Below are positions 25,149 to 33,590 of a stretch of DNA of 64,000 nt, piece after piece. The stretch is from contig CAMKSE010000004.1 of the NCBI GenBank assembly GCA_946415365.1, positions 1 through 64,000 on the forward strand, written 5' to 3'. A model generated the notes under the pieces. The model worked only from the letters and a program-made list of their open reading frames with translations, was not told the DNA's origin and did not search any database. The position numbers and the translations under genes were made by a program. Every line of letters starts with the position of its first letter. Within the stretch, counting starts at the first letter, position 1. Source of the stretch: an uncultured Prevotellaceae bacterium. Lineage in GTDB: Bacteria; Bacteroidota; Bacteroidia; Bacteroidales; Bacteroidaceae.

Positions 25149-25196
25149 ATGAAGATAGCGATTATACAAATCAGCGAAGAGGTCACGAGTAAATAA
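25149..25196 (+). pseudogene. 15-codon orphan start of a cbiG-like gene
   Basis: The ATG at 25149 opens MKIAIIQISEEVTSK and then stops. The first 11 residues (MKIAIIQISEE) and most bases match the start of the CbiG-CbiF gene at 28539. TAACTTTG (a -7 element) lies about 20 bp upstream. It is most simply a leftover 5' end of a displaced or duplicated cbiG; a leader peptide is less likely. Confidence 0.65.
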
Positions 25197-25207
25197 TCGA
25201 CGAATTG

Positions 25208-25239
25208 TTTGGTGGCTTCGATTATTATTTGTATCTTTG
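25208..25239 (+). promoter_or_regulatory. Promoter of the 398-aa exported protein gene
   Basis: -33 TTTG (25208-25211), 20-bp spacer, -7 TATCTTTG (25232-25239). Confidence 0.75.
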
Positions 25240-25303
25240 CACATAAAATATGGTGTATAAATCGTTATTATCGCTATTTACACATAATATATGAGGCAAG
25301 TGT

Positions 25304-26500
25304 ATGACAAAGTCGCTATTAGTAATATTGTCGTTGCTCGGAATGTCTGTTCTTGCTCAAGCGCAGACAAATCCACAACCTGGATTCATTATTACGAATG
25401 AAAACGATACGATATGGGGAACCATCGACTATCTGTCGGATTTGCGGAATATGAACGCTTGCCTGTTTAAGGCCGGCAACGAGCAGACATACCGTGAGTA
25501 TAAACCAGAAGAAATCAGTGGGTATCGGCTTAGTAACAACGGCATCTTCTATGTAACCCGTACATTGATGATTGGCAATACAGAGAAGACCGTTTTTGCC
25601 GAGTATCTGCTGCAGGGAGGTGTGAGCCTGTATTATGCCAGAGACGCCCGGACCCAATACTATTACTGGGTGGATGAAAATGGCAAGGTGGCGAGAATGG
25701 TCTATGACGGGCAGAAAGGTAAAGTGCCTTATGAAGACCAATTGTTAAGGAAAAAGAGAATTATGGAGGTGAGTCAGCTCTTGGTAAAGAGTGCTGATGC
25801 TCAGCAGCGATTGTGGAAAACCAATTACAGTGCCACAGACCTGATGGATCTGACCCGTGAATATAATGAAACATACTGCACGAATGCGGGAGAATGTGTT
25901 CAGTTCAAGTTTGATGCCAAAAAGAAATACGGCATCATGGTCAGGTTCAGGGCAGAAGCAGGTCTCAACTTCAACACCGTCAGAAACAAGCACTATACAG
26001 GAGAAAACTGGATTGAGACCAATTGCGCCACCCCTTATTTTGGTATCGGTGCAGATTTCACGATCCCTCGCTTCAGCAAGATTCTCAACTTAGAGACGAT
26101 GCTGACACTCAATAAGAAAAGTGGTGAGGAGGATGAAACCGACTATCTGGGCAAGGTGACAAACATGAGCTTTGAGTATTATGATCTGGAACTTCAACTG
26201 GGGCCTGCACTCAGGTTGCTGCCCAACAGCAAGATCCGTCCTTTTGTCCGTGGTGGTCTTTCTGTCAATGAGATGTTCGGCATCAAGACAGAGAACATGG
26301 ATCACTATAAAATAGGTCGTCACGAACAGGATTTCCGTACCAGGATGGGACTTGGCTTTTATCTTGGGGCTGGTGTCGACATTGCTGTTGGGAGCCATAG
26401 TATACGAGTGGTCGCCAACTACGTAACCCACAACCATGATGATATGGCCATCCTGACAAAGAGTAAAGCCTTCAGTGTCGGAATAGGATTCTGTTATTAA
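25304..26500 (+). CDS. Exported protein with predicted outer-membrane barrel
   Basis: 398 aa, not recognised as a named family. Signal peptide MTKSLLVILSLLGMSVLAQA, cleavage near AQAQ. Residues about 22-190 form a soluble N-terminal domain that begins PGFIITNENDTIWGTIDYL, a start seen in several Bacteroidota exported proteins of unknown role. From about 215 the alternating pattern (MVRFRAEAGLNFN, TPYFGIGADFTIPR, YDLELQLGPALRLLP, RPFVRGGLSVNEMFG, MGLGFYLGAGVDIAVG) and the final aromatic Y fit an 8-strand PorT/OmpW-like barrel in the outer membrane. It has its own promoter and a clear gap on either side. Confidence 0.7.
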   Translation: MTKSLLVILSLLGMSVLAQAQTNPQPGFIITNENDTIWGTIDYLSDLRNMNACLFKAGNEQTYREYKPEEISGYRLSNNGIFYVTRTLMIGNTEKTVFAEYLLQGGVSLYYARDARTQYYYWVDENGKVARMVYDGQKGKVPYEDQLLRKKRIMEVSQLLVKSADAQQRLWKTNYSATDLMDLTREYNETYCTNAGECVQFKFDAKKKYGIMVRFRAEAGLNFNTVRNKHYTGENWIETNCATPYFGIGADFTIPRFSKILNLETMLTLNKKSGEEDETDYLGKVTNMSFEYYDLELQLGPALRLLPNSKIRPFVRGGLSVNEMFGIKTENMDHYKIGRHEQDFRTRMGLGFYLGAGVDIAVGSHSIRVVANYVTHNHDDMAILTKSKAFSVGIGFCY

Positions 26501-26623
26501 AACACAATTAACATAGATCTATGACACTTATGAGACAGGACAGATATATCATCATACTGACAACTATTGTCGCCGTGTTAACAAACGACAGAGAAACTTA
26601 TCCATAAATAAACTAATGAGAAA

Positions 26624-27598
26624 ATGAAAAGAATCGTAACTATCGTAGTGCTGACATGCGCCGTGGCATTCCAGGTGAATGCACAGAACACAGTAGAAGA
26701 AAACAAGAAGATGGTGAGTACCAATCTTCAGATGGCCGAACAGACGGTGAAGCTGGCGGATGCGAATCCGACGGATGGCCAGAAGCAGTACGCCGCAGCC
26801 ACGGCGCTGGTTGGCATCGCCGTCAACACCGACGGCCAATACGACCGCGCCATCAGTTACGCCCACAAGGCACTTGAGATTGCCAAGGCGCAAAAAGAGC
26901 GGAAGGACACACTCCTTGCCAACACGTATTCCTTGCTCAGTAACATCTACCTGATGCAGGGCAGCGTGGACAATGGCTGCGACTTTATGGAACTGTCGGT
27001 CGATGCCGCCGAGGAGCAGTTGGGCCGCTACGATGCTGCGACCATATACAACCGTCTTAAAACCGGTCTCACCCTCATGTCGATATACCCCGACACGCGA
27101 CGCGGTTTCCTGCATGTCATGCAGGCGTTCTACGACAACGACAAGGCTCCCGTCAACAAGCGCATTAAGAACATGGATCAGTTTAACATCAGACTCAGCG
27201 TGGCTATGGAGCAGATGCTGACGGCCTATGCCAACGGAAATCGCTATGCTGTCCCCGTGGTGATGATGGACGGTGAGAAATACTACATGGTGCAGAACCG
27301 TGACTGGCATATCGGACAGCCGCTTGCTAACTGGCTATCGCCTAATATGCTGCGTAGCCAGGAAGAGAGGCAGGCACACAGTGGCGAGAACATCGTCTTG
27401 ATGACCGACAAGGGAGAGTTCCGTCGCCTCAGCAAGGAGGAGGGCCAGAAGGTCACGCTAGAAACCCCGAACTTCATGATGAATGCCTTTTCCCGTGAGA
27501 TTGAGACAGCCCCCGGCGCTTCCTATCTTTGGTACCTGCAGCCCCAGGTTTACAACGACACTGTCAAACGATTCGAAGAGTTCATAAACAAGAAATAA
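26624..27598 (+). CDS. Exported TPR-like protein of unknown function
   Basis: 324 aa. Signal peptide MKRIVTIVVLTCAVAFQVNA (cleavage near NAQ). Residues about 45-130 look like two or three tetratricopeptide repeats (AAATALVGIAVNTDGQYDRA, SLLSNIYLMQGSVDNGCDFM). The C-terminal half (about 180-324) has no clear family. It should act in the periplasm or on the surface. The preceding 123 bp has no strong promoter match, so read-through from the 398-aa gene is possible. Confidence 0.65.
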   Translation: MKRIVTIVVLTCAVAFQVNAQNTVEENKKMVSTNLQMAEQTVKLADANPTDGQKQYAAATALVGIAVNTDGQYDRAISYAHKALEIAKAQKERKDTLLANTYSLLSNIYLMQGSVDNGCDFMELSVDAAEEQLGRYDAATIYNRLKTGLTLMSIYPDTRRGFLHVMQAFYDNDKAPVNKRIKNMDQFNIRLSVAMEQMLTAYANGNRYAVPVVMMDGEKYYMVQNRDWHIGQPLANWLSPNMLRSQEERQAHSGENIVLMTDKGEFRRLSKEEGQKVTLETPNFMMNAFSREIETAPGASYLWYLQPQVYNDTVKRFEEFINKK

Positions 27599-27626
27599 CA
27601 ATACGAGAAAGATTTCTTGTCACATC

Positions 27627-27669
27627 GGGGGCTGGACAATTTGTGACTGTCACATTATATCCAGCCCCC
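27627..27669. terminator. Hairpin between convergent genes
   Basis: GGGGGCTGGA (27627-27636) pairs with TCCAGCCCCC (27660-27669), and an inner TGTGACTGTCACA palindrome adds a second stem. There is no U-run on either side, so it may be a bidirectional end signal or a REP-like element. Confidence 0.55.
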
Positions 27670-27688
27670 GGTGCCGCAGGCCATTCAG

Positions 27689-28390
27689 CTATGGGAGTTC
27701 CTCTGACACGATGATCTCGCCATTCTTCACGATAAGATACAGGCTATAGACCTTCTCGTCGTTCTCGTTGGTCAGATAGAACTCCAGCGTGTAATTCTTT
27801 TCCGTCATGAGCGTCTTTTTCAGCGACTCAAGCGATTCTTTCAACTGTTGCTTGCCCTCCTCTATCGAGCTGACTTCAATCCAACCGAAGTTGCCAAACG
27901 CATTCAGGGCCTCGAAGCTCTGTTCCAATACGTAAACCTCGGCCTCGTTCAAGGTGCCTTTGTCGACGAACCTCACCTGCTTATGCAGCTTAATGACATT
28001 TTCCGGCACATCCGGTTTTATCTCCACCTTCTGACTGTCTATCTTCTTGCCGCTTGCGTCGTACAGTACGAACTCCAGCGTATAGGTATACCCTTCGGGC
28101 AGTTTGTAGTCAGTCCCGCCCAGGTTGCAGATACCCGTCCTCTGTGTATAGTCACAGGTCATGTCCAGCTGGTACTGGGCCATGTCAAGGTCGGTGTAGT
28201 TGGTAGCCTTATTCGACAATGCGGTCTGGATTTCCTGATAGAGTGCATCGGTCAGCGTACCTTTGTCGCTCACTAATGCCTTGATGTAGTACGCGGTCTC
28301 CTTGTCGTCATCGCTATCACAAGCACTCAGGATCACCATCGAAAGCATCATGCAGCAGAAGGCTGCTACGCCCATTAACATTTTCTTCAT
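27689..28390 (-). CDS. Exported lipoprotein of unknown function
   Basis: 233 aa from the ATG at 28390 (the longer frame adds upstream codons with no signal peptide). SPII leader MKKMLMGVAAFCCMMLSM with lipobox LSAC, followed by acidic DSDDDKE, typical of surface export. The body has no recognised fold; a possible pattern is two beta-sheet halves (YTYTLEFVLYDASGKKIDSQ near 105-125 and YTLEFYLTNENDEKVYSLYL near 200-220). Divergent from the CbiG-CbiF gene. Confidence 0.7.
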   Translation of the reverse strand: MKKMLMGVAAFCCMMLSMVILSACDSDDDKETAYYIKALVSDKGTLTDALYQEIQTALSNKATNYTDLDMAQYQLDMTCDYTQRTGICNLGGTDYKLPEGYTYTLEFVLYDASGKKIDSQKVEIKPDVPENVIKLHKQVRFVDKGTLNEAEVYVLEQSFEALNAFGNFGWIEVSSIEEGKQQLKESLESLKKTLMTEKNYTLEFYLTNENDEKVYSLYLIVKNGEIIVSEELP

Positions 28391-28538
28391 TGTAGTACTG
28401 ATGATTGAATATATTTGAAAGACGCTGCAAAGGTACGCATTTTTAGCCGAACAATCGAACACTTTTCCTTTTTTCACTTGGTTTTTGCGTTATTCTCATT
28501 ATTTCTTTGTAATTTTGCCACATCAATCTTTATGAATA

Positions 28539-30416
28539 ATGAAAATAGCAATCATACAAATCAGTGAAGAGGGCAAGAACATTGCCCGTTTACTGTTGAG
28601 TCAGGTGTATGCCCAGAAGAATGAGGGTGAAATGAAGGAGCAGCGAGAGCAGAGCCAAATTCAATTGGACTCTGCCGAGTCGCGACTGAATTCGAACGAA
28701 GTTCAAATTATCAGTCGTGTGAATGTTGGCAAGCGATGGAAGGATTTCGATGCTTTTGTGTTTATCGGAGCGATGGGGATCTGCGTGAGGACGATCGCGC
28801 CATATATCAAGGATAAACACAAAGATCCGGCTGTGGTGTGTGTCGACAGCATGGGAGTGAACGCCATCTCTGTGCTCAGCGGACATATAGGCGGTGCCAA
28901 TAATCTGACGCGAGATATTGCTGCAATGATTGGTGCCCGCGAGGTCATCACTACGCAGAGCGACAATGCCGGACTTTGGGCACTCGACACTTTAGCAGAA
29001 CGATTCAACTGGGCCATCGCCAGCGACGACGACATGAATGAGTGTATCTATGCTTTCGTCAATCGTGAGCCCACAGCCCTGCTGATGGAAATCTGCGATG
29101 AGGGTACGGACTATCTGGAGAAGACATTGCCTGAGCATGTGACAGTCGTGAAAAGCCTCGAAGAGGTTGATCCCAAGAAGTTTAAGCTGGTCATCCTGGT
29201 GACGCCCTACAACCTCTGTGTACCATACGGCGTGCTCGAGTTGCATTTCGTGCCGATGATAGCGGCATTGGGCTTTGGACTCGCCAATCATCCTGATGAC
29301 TATGAGGAGATCTACGACGAGATTGACGAGGCCATGAGCCAGATTGGTGTATTGCCTTGCTACAAACGCTATTGCACCATCGACGTGAAGGAGGAGGAAG
29401 AGTTTTGCGCCATGCTCGTCGATGATTTAGGAGAAGAGCTGGTATTCTACACAGCAGAGGAACTCGCCAAGGTTGAGGTGCCCAATCCCAGTAAGACCGT
29501 TCAGAAGCATGTGGGTACACCCAGTGTCTGTGAGGCAGCTGCCATCTTAGGCTCTAATCATGGAAAGCTGATCGTTCCCAAAGTAAAAGGTAGGAACTGG
29601 ACGGCTGCCCTCGCCATCGACTACAAATATCTGCGAGAGAAGAAGGGGCATATCGAGATTGTGGGTGCTGGCCCTGGCGATCCCGATTTGGTATCAGTTC
29701 GAGGGCGGAAGATGTTGGAGAGAGCTGACCTTATATTATATGCAGGCTCATTGGTGCCTAAGGCCTTGACAGACTGCCATAAGCCTGGGGCTTTGGTGCG
29801 CTCTTCCGCAGATATGACTCTCGAAGAGCAGTGTGCGCTGATGAAAGAGTACTACGACAAGGGGCAATTCATCGTCCGTCTGCATACGGGTGATCCTTGT
29901 ATCTTTGGGGCCATTCAGGAACAGATGGCGTTTTTCGATGAACATCAGATGGACTATCACATCACCCCTGGCATCTCGTCGTTCCTCGCTGCTGCAGCAG
30001 AACTGCGCTCGCAATTCACGATCCCTGAGCGCACGCAGACCATCATCCTTACGCGTGGTGAAGGGCGTACCCCTATGCCTGAGAAAGAACAGTTGCATCT
30101 GCTGGCCAAGAGTCAGAGTACGATGTGCATCTTCCTTTCAGCTTCGATTGTCGATGATGTACAGCGTGAACTGCTCCAGGAATACCCAGAGGACACCCCT
30201 GTTGCCGCCTGTTATCATCTGACGTGGCCAGACCAGAAGATCTATCGTGGTGTTCTCAAAGACCTCGCCAAGATAGTCCATGACAACAACCTCACCCTCA
30301 CCACAATGCTTGTGGTAGGCGAGGCTATCGATAATCGTCAGGGGCTTTCAGAGCTTTACTCGGAACACTTCACCCATCTCTTCCGTCAAGGCAGAGACGA
30401 AGATCCGTACAATTGA
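28539..30416 (+). CDS. CbiG-CbiF/CobM fusion: cobalt-precorrin-5A hydrolase and precorrin-4 C11-methyltransferase
   Basis: 625 aa. Residues about 1-365 are CbiG: GAMGICVRTIAPYI and SVLSGHIGGANNLTRDIAAM in the N-terminal and middle parts, and ALGFGLANHP with AAILGSNHGKLIVPKVKGR toward the end. Residues about 370-625 are a SAM-dependent tetrapyrrole methylase of CbiF/CobM type: IVGAGPGDPDLVSVRGRKML, LYAGSLVP, IVRLHTGDPCIFGAIQEQM, GISSFLAAAAELRSQFTIPE. The two act consecutively in the anaerobic corrin pathway (C11 methylation, then ring opening with acetaldehyde loss), so the fusion can channel substrate. A -7 TAATTTTG at 28510-28517 precedes it, and a stray copy of its start lies at 25149. Confidence 0.9.
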   Translation: MKIAIIQISEEGKNIARLLLSQVYAQKNEGEMKEQREQSQIQLDSAESRLNSNEVQIISRVNVGKRWKDFDAFVFIGAMGICVRTIAPYIKDKHKDPAVVCVDSMGVNAISVLSGHIGGANNLTRDIAAMIGAREVITTQSDNAGLWALDTLAERFNWAIASDDDMNECIYAFVNREPTALLMEICDEGTDYLEKTLPEHVTVVKSLEEVDPKKFKLVILVTPYNLCVPYGVLELHFVPMIAALGFGLANHPDDYEEIYDEIDEAMSQIGVLPCYKRYCTIDVKEEEEFCAMLVDDLGEELVFYTAEELAKVEVPNPSKTVQKHVGTPSVCEAAAILGSNHGKLIVPKVKGRNWTAALAIDYKYLREKKGHIEIVGAGPGDPDLVSVRGRKMLERADLILYAGSLVPKALTDCHKPGALVRSSADMTLEEQCALMKEYYDKGQFIVRLHTGDPCIFGAIQEQMAFFDEHQMDYHITPGISSFLAAAAELRSQFTIPERTQTIILTRGEGRTPMPEKEQLHLLAKSQSTMCIFLSASIVDDVQRELLQEYPEDTPVAACYHLTWPDQKIYRGVLKDLAKIVHDNNLTLTTMLVVGEAIDNRQGLSELYSEHFTHLFRQGRDEDPYN

Positions 30417-30868
30417 ACAGCGATTGTCTTGCAGATGGTTTCCAGATAGCGGCGATCAGTGTCGTCGAAGGTATTTAGTTCTTTGCTGTCAATATCGAGT
30501 ACGGCTCGAACGATGCCGTCGTCAGACAATAAGGGGACAACAATCTCTGATCGCGACAGACTGCTGCAGGCAATATGGCCAGGGAATTGCTCGACATCAG
30601 GCACCACGATTGTCTGACATTGTTTCCAAGCCGAGCCACAAACACCACGTCCGAAACCGATGTGCATACAGGCTACTGGCCCCTGAAATGGCCCTAACAC
30701 CAGTTCGTCGTCCTTTACACGGTAGAAGCCTGTCCAGAAGAATCCCATCGTCTCGTGAATGGCAGCGCACACGTTAGCCATCACAGCAATAACGTCCGTT
30801 TCGCCTTCCGTCAGAGCCTTAATCTGCTCTGTGAGCAATTCGTATTTCTCAATCTTTTTGTCTATCAT
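30386..30868 (-). CDS. msrC: Free methionine-(R)-sulfoxide reductase (GAF domain)
   Basis: 160 aa, whole-length GAF domain of the fRMsr family. It keeps the three expected cysteines (ACMHIGFGRGVCGSAW at about 86-101 and HIACSSLSRSEI at about 118-129) and the start pattern MANVCAAIHETMGFFWTGFY. The enzyme reduces free Met-R-sulfoxide in the cytoplasm using thioredoxin. Its 3' end overlaps the convergent cbiG-cbiF gene by 31 bp. CAAAGTTA at 30894-30901 is its minus-strand -7 element. Confidence 0.88.
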   Translation of the reverse strand: MIDKKIEKYELLTEQIKALTEGETDVIAVMANVCAAIHETMGFFWTGFYRVKDDELVLGPFQGPVACMHIGFGRGVCGSAWKQCQTIVVPDVEQFPGHIACSSLSRSEIVVPLLSDDGIVRAVLDIDSKELNTFDDTDRRYLETICKTIAVQLYGSSSLP

Positions 30869-30921
30869 TCTTTCAAAGTCTGTTGTTTCCGTTGCAAAGT
30901 TACAACTTTTTGGGAATTATC

Positions 30922-30953
30922 TTTGTTGTTAAGCAAGAAATTGTTTACTTTTG
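30922..30953 (+). promoter_or_regulatory. cbiJ-cbiD promoter
   Basis: -33 TTTG (30922-30925), 20-bp spacer, -7 TACTTTTG (30946-30953). It excludes upstream starts and supports the ATG at 30967. Confidence 0.75.
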
Positions 30954-30966
30954 CACGAGGAAAGTC

Positions 30967-32718
30967 ATGATATCTGGGATGATACTCGTATTTGGAGGAA
31001 CGACGGAAGGCCGTAAGGCTGTGGAAGTGTTGGAAAAGGCTGGCAATGCCTATTACTACAGCACCAAGACAGGTGAGCAGGATATTACCCTGCATCACGG
31101 CATTCGTTTGGATGGTGCCCTTGATGAGGAGGCGATGCGTGCGTTTTGTCAGAAGCATGACATCCGTCTCATCGTCGATGCAGCCCATCCCTTTGCATCG
31201 CAACTTCACCAGACGATTGCTCAGGTTTCTGAAACAACACGCATCCCTACCATACGATATGAACGAATCTATCCCTCTCGCGATCCTGATATCATTTGGA
31301 TTGATGACTATAACAAGATCCCTCACGATATCCATAGCCTGTTAGCGACAACGGGTGTGCAGAGCATCGCTAAATTGAAACCGTTAGAGGCGGAAGGCAT
31401 CAGAATCTATTATCGTATTCTCAACAGAGAATCGTCGATAGTCTTAGCCCTAAAGCAAGGAGCCAAGAAGGAACAGCTTTGCTACTATGAGAATCCTCAG
31501 GATATTCCCGTCGACACTGATGCCATTCTTTTGAAGGAGAGTGGTGTCTCTGGCGGATTCCCTGAGAAAGTGGAAGCTGCCAAAGCAAAAGGGATGAAGG
31601 TCATTGCATTGAAAAAGCCAGAGACGCCTCAGAGTTTTATTCTTGTCAATGGCCCATACGGATTGAGGAGAGCCGTGGAAAAAATATTATCAGAGTTTTT
31701 CCCTTTGCATAGTGGATTGACGACAGGCACTTGTGCAACGGCAGCAGCTGTGGCTGCTACGATGATGTTACAAAAGAACCGTCCCTCTGTTATCTCGGAG
31801 GTGCCTGTTATTCTGCCAGATGGTGAAACTATCCATGTTCCTGTAGGCTATGGCGAAGGGTATGCCTACTGCATCAAAGAGGCTGGTGATGATCCTGATG
31901 TGACGAATGGCATCGAGGTGAGGGCGAGCGTCAAACCGTCTGACATCTTCAAGATTATGGGAGGTGAGGGCGTAGGCCGCTTTACACTTCCAGGTTTTGA
32001 CTATCCCCCAGGAGAAACAGCCATCAACAAAGCGCCACGCGAGATGATTAGAAAGAATCTGCAGCCATTCGGCGTTCCATTGACAGTAACAATCAGTGTT
32101 CCGCAGGGTGCTGAGATAGCCCGTCGGACGTTTAACCCACGTCTTGGTATCGAGGGTGGTATATCGATAATAGGTGTGTCTGGTATCGTAGAGCCTTTCT
32201 CAGAAGAAGCCTTCATCGACAGCATACGAAAGTGCATGACTGTGGCAAAGGCTTCTGGCTCTGAAAGAGTGGTGATTAACAGTGGCGGAAAGAGTGAGCG
32301 TTATGTAAAAGCTCTCTATCCAGACCTGCCCCGACAAGCGTTCGTGGAATATGGCAACTATATCGGTGAGACACTTAAGATGGCCGATGAACTTGATTTC
32401 AAAGAAGTGACCCTTGGTGTGATGCTGGGGAAGGCTGTGAAACTAGCAGCAGGCCATCTCGACACCCATAGTCGCAAGACCACGATGGATCTCGGCTTTA
32501 TCCAGCAGATGCTGCAGGAATCAGGCATCACCATTGACATCAGCAACATCACGCTGGCCAGAGAGTTGTGGGAGAGAATCCCTTCAGAACGGCTGCAGGA
32601 TTTTGCTCAGACGGTTATACGTCATTGTGCAGAGCATTGCAATCCTCTGCTCCCTGACGGCTCGCTTACCATACTCCTCATTGACGACAACGGAAAGATT
32701 TTTTCCACAACGAATTAA
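30967..32718 (+). CDS. CbiJ/CobK-CbiD fusion: precorrin-6A reductase and cobalt-precorrin-5B C1-methyltransferase
   Basis: 583 aa from the ATG at 30967 (a second ATG is 12 bp on). Residues about 5-235 are CbiJ/CobK: ILVFGGTTEGRKA, VDAAHPFASQLH, RYERIYPSR and SGVSGGFPEKVEAA. Residues about 245-583 are CbiD: SGLTTGTCATAAAVAATMML, GEGVGRFTLPGFDYPPGE, RLGIEGGISIIGVSGIVEPF. CbiD methylates C1 and CbiJ reduces the macrocycle, again consecutive steps in the anaerobic pathway. The next gene starts 29 bp after the stop through an ACGAATT repeat. Confidence 0.9.
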   Translation: MISGMILVFGGTTEGRKAVEVLEKAGNAYYYSTKTGEQDITLHHGIRLDGALDEEAMRAFCQKHDIRLIVDAAHPFASQLHQTIAQVSETTRIPTIRYERIYPSRDPDIIWIDDYNKIPHDIHSLLATTGVQSIAKLKPLEAEGIRIYYRILNRESSIVLALKQGAKKEQLCYYENPQDIPVDTDAILLKESGVSGGFPEKVEAAKAKGMKVIALKKPETPQSFILVNGPYGLRRAVEKILSEFFPLHSGLTTGTCATAAAVAATMMLQKNRPSVISEVPVILPDGETIHVPVGYGEGYAYCIKEAGDDPDVTNGIEVRASVKPSDIFKIMGGEGVGRFTLPGFDYPPGETAINKAPREMIRKNLQPFGVPLTVTISVPQGAEIARRTFNPRLGIEGGISIIGVSGIVEPFSEEAFIDSIRKCMTVAKASGSERVVINSGGKSERYVKALYPDLPRQAFVEYGNYIGETLKMADELDFKEVTLGVMLGKAVKLAAGHLDTHSRKTTMDLGFIQQMLQESGITIDISNITLARELWERIPSERLQDFAQTVIRHCAEHCNPLLPDGSLTILLIDDNGKIFSTTN

Positions 32719-32742
32719 GACGAATTTCACGAATTTCACGAA
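32706..32742. repeat. ACGAATT heptad repeat (half element)
   Basis: Four near-tandem ACGAATT-type heptads sit between the cbiJ-cbiD and HAD genes. The complementary AATTCGT arm found in the related elements is absent here. Confidence 0.7.
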
Positions 32743-32747
32743 TTATT

Positions 32748-33455
32748 ATGCGCTACAAAGACCTCTTTATTGATTTCGACGACACACTCTATGATACTTA
32801 TGGCAATGCCGTGATTGCCTTGCAGGAGACCTATGAAGCATTTCATCTTGATCGTTACTTCGACAGTCCACAGACGTTCTACGATGCCTATTGGGCTGCG
32901 AATATCGACCTATGGTCACGCTATTCAAAAGGAGAGATAGACCGTCCGTTCCTCATTGTGGAACGCTTCCGTCGTCCTCTGAGCGTGGGCAAAGGGATTG
33001 AGGTTACAAAAGAACTGTGTTTGGAAATCAGCGACAAGTTTCTTGACTTTTGTGCCTCGAAGCCTGGTGTCATCGATGGTGCACATGAATTGATGGACTA
33101 TCTGAAACGAAAGGGCTATCGGATGCACATGTGCAGTAACGGTTTCCATGAAGTGCAATACAAAAAGCTTGATGCCTGTGGTCTCAAGGATTACTTCGAC
33201 ACCATCATCCTGAGTGAGGATGCGGGTGTCAACAAACCATCGCCCCTCTACTTCGACTATGCCCTCAAGGTGTCTGGGGCCAACAAAGAAACGACCCTGA
33301 TGATTGGCGACAACTTGCAGAGCGACATTCTCGGAGCCCTCAATGCTGGTATCGATGCCATGCTCGTTAATCGTTGGAACGTCGAGAAAGCAGACATCCC
33401 GAACACCGTCACCTTCGTTATGGACAGCTTGCGGGATGTCATGAATATTCTGTAA
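32748..33455 (+). CDS. HAD-superfamily phosphatase, YjjG-like
   Basis: 235 aa. HAD motifs: I DFDDTLYDT (about 9-17), II MCSNGF (about 125-130), III GVNKPSPLYF (about 162-171), IV MIGDNLQSDILGALNAGIDA. A helical cap lies at about 20-100. YjjG-type members are nucleoside-5'-phosphate phosphatases. Because it sits in a cobalamin cluster that shows no alpha-ribazole-phosphate phosphatase, it might fill that step; this is a guess. Convergent with btuC. Confidence 0.82.
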   Translation: MRYKDLFIDFDDTLYDTYGNAVIALQETYEAFHLDRYFDSPQTFYDAYWAANIDLWSRYSKGEIDRPFLIVERFRRPLSVGKGIEVTKELCLEISDKFLDFCASKPGVIDGAHELMDYLKRKGYRMHMCSNGFHEVQYKKLDACGLKDYFDTIILSEDAGVNKPSPLYFDYALKVSGANKETTLMIGDNLQSDILGALNAGIDAMLVNRWNVEKADIPNTVTFVMDSLRDVMNIL

Positions 33456-33469
33456 TACGATGATGGAGT

Positions 33470-33590
33470 TTAACACGAATGACCATCAATGACCATGCGC
33501 TCGGCTTTGCCGCTTGCTACCAACGGGACGCAAGAATTATCATTAATAATTTATGAAAAATTCGTGTTCAATTCATGGTAATTCATGTTT
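33470..33590. repeat. ACGAATT/AATTCGT imperfect hairpin element
   Basis: The left arm (about 33470-33496, AACACGAATGACCATCAATG) and right arm (about 33555-33590, TTCGTGTTCAATTCATGG) are partly complementary. They lie between the convergent HAD and btuC genes, so the element could end both transcripts. Confidence 0.6.

Noticed and set aside
30883..30966. Upstream start of the CbiJ-CbiD frame
   Set aside because: It lies in the promoter; residues before MISGMILVFGG are not part of the family.
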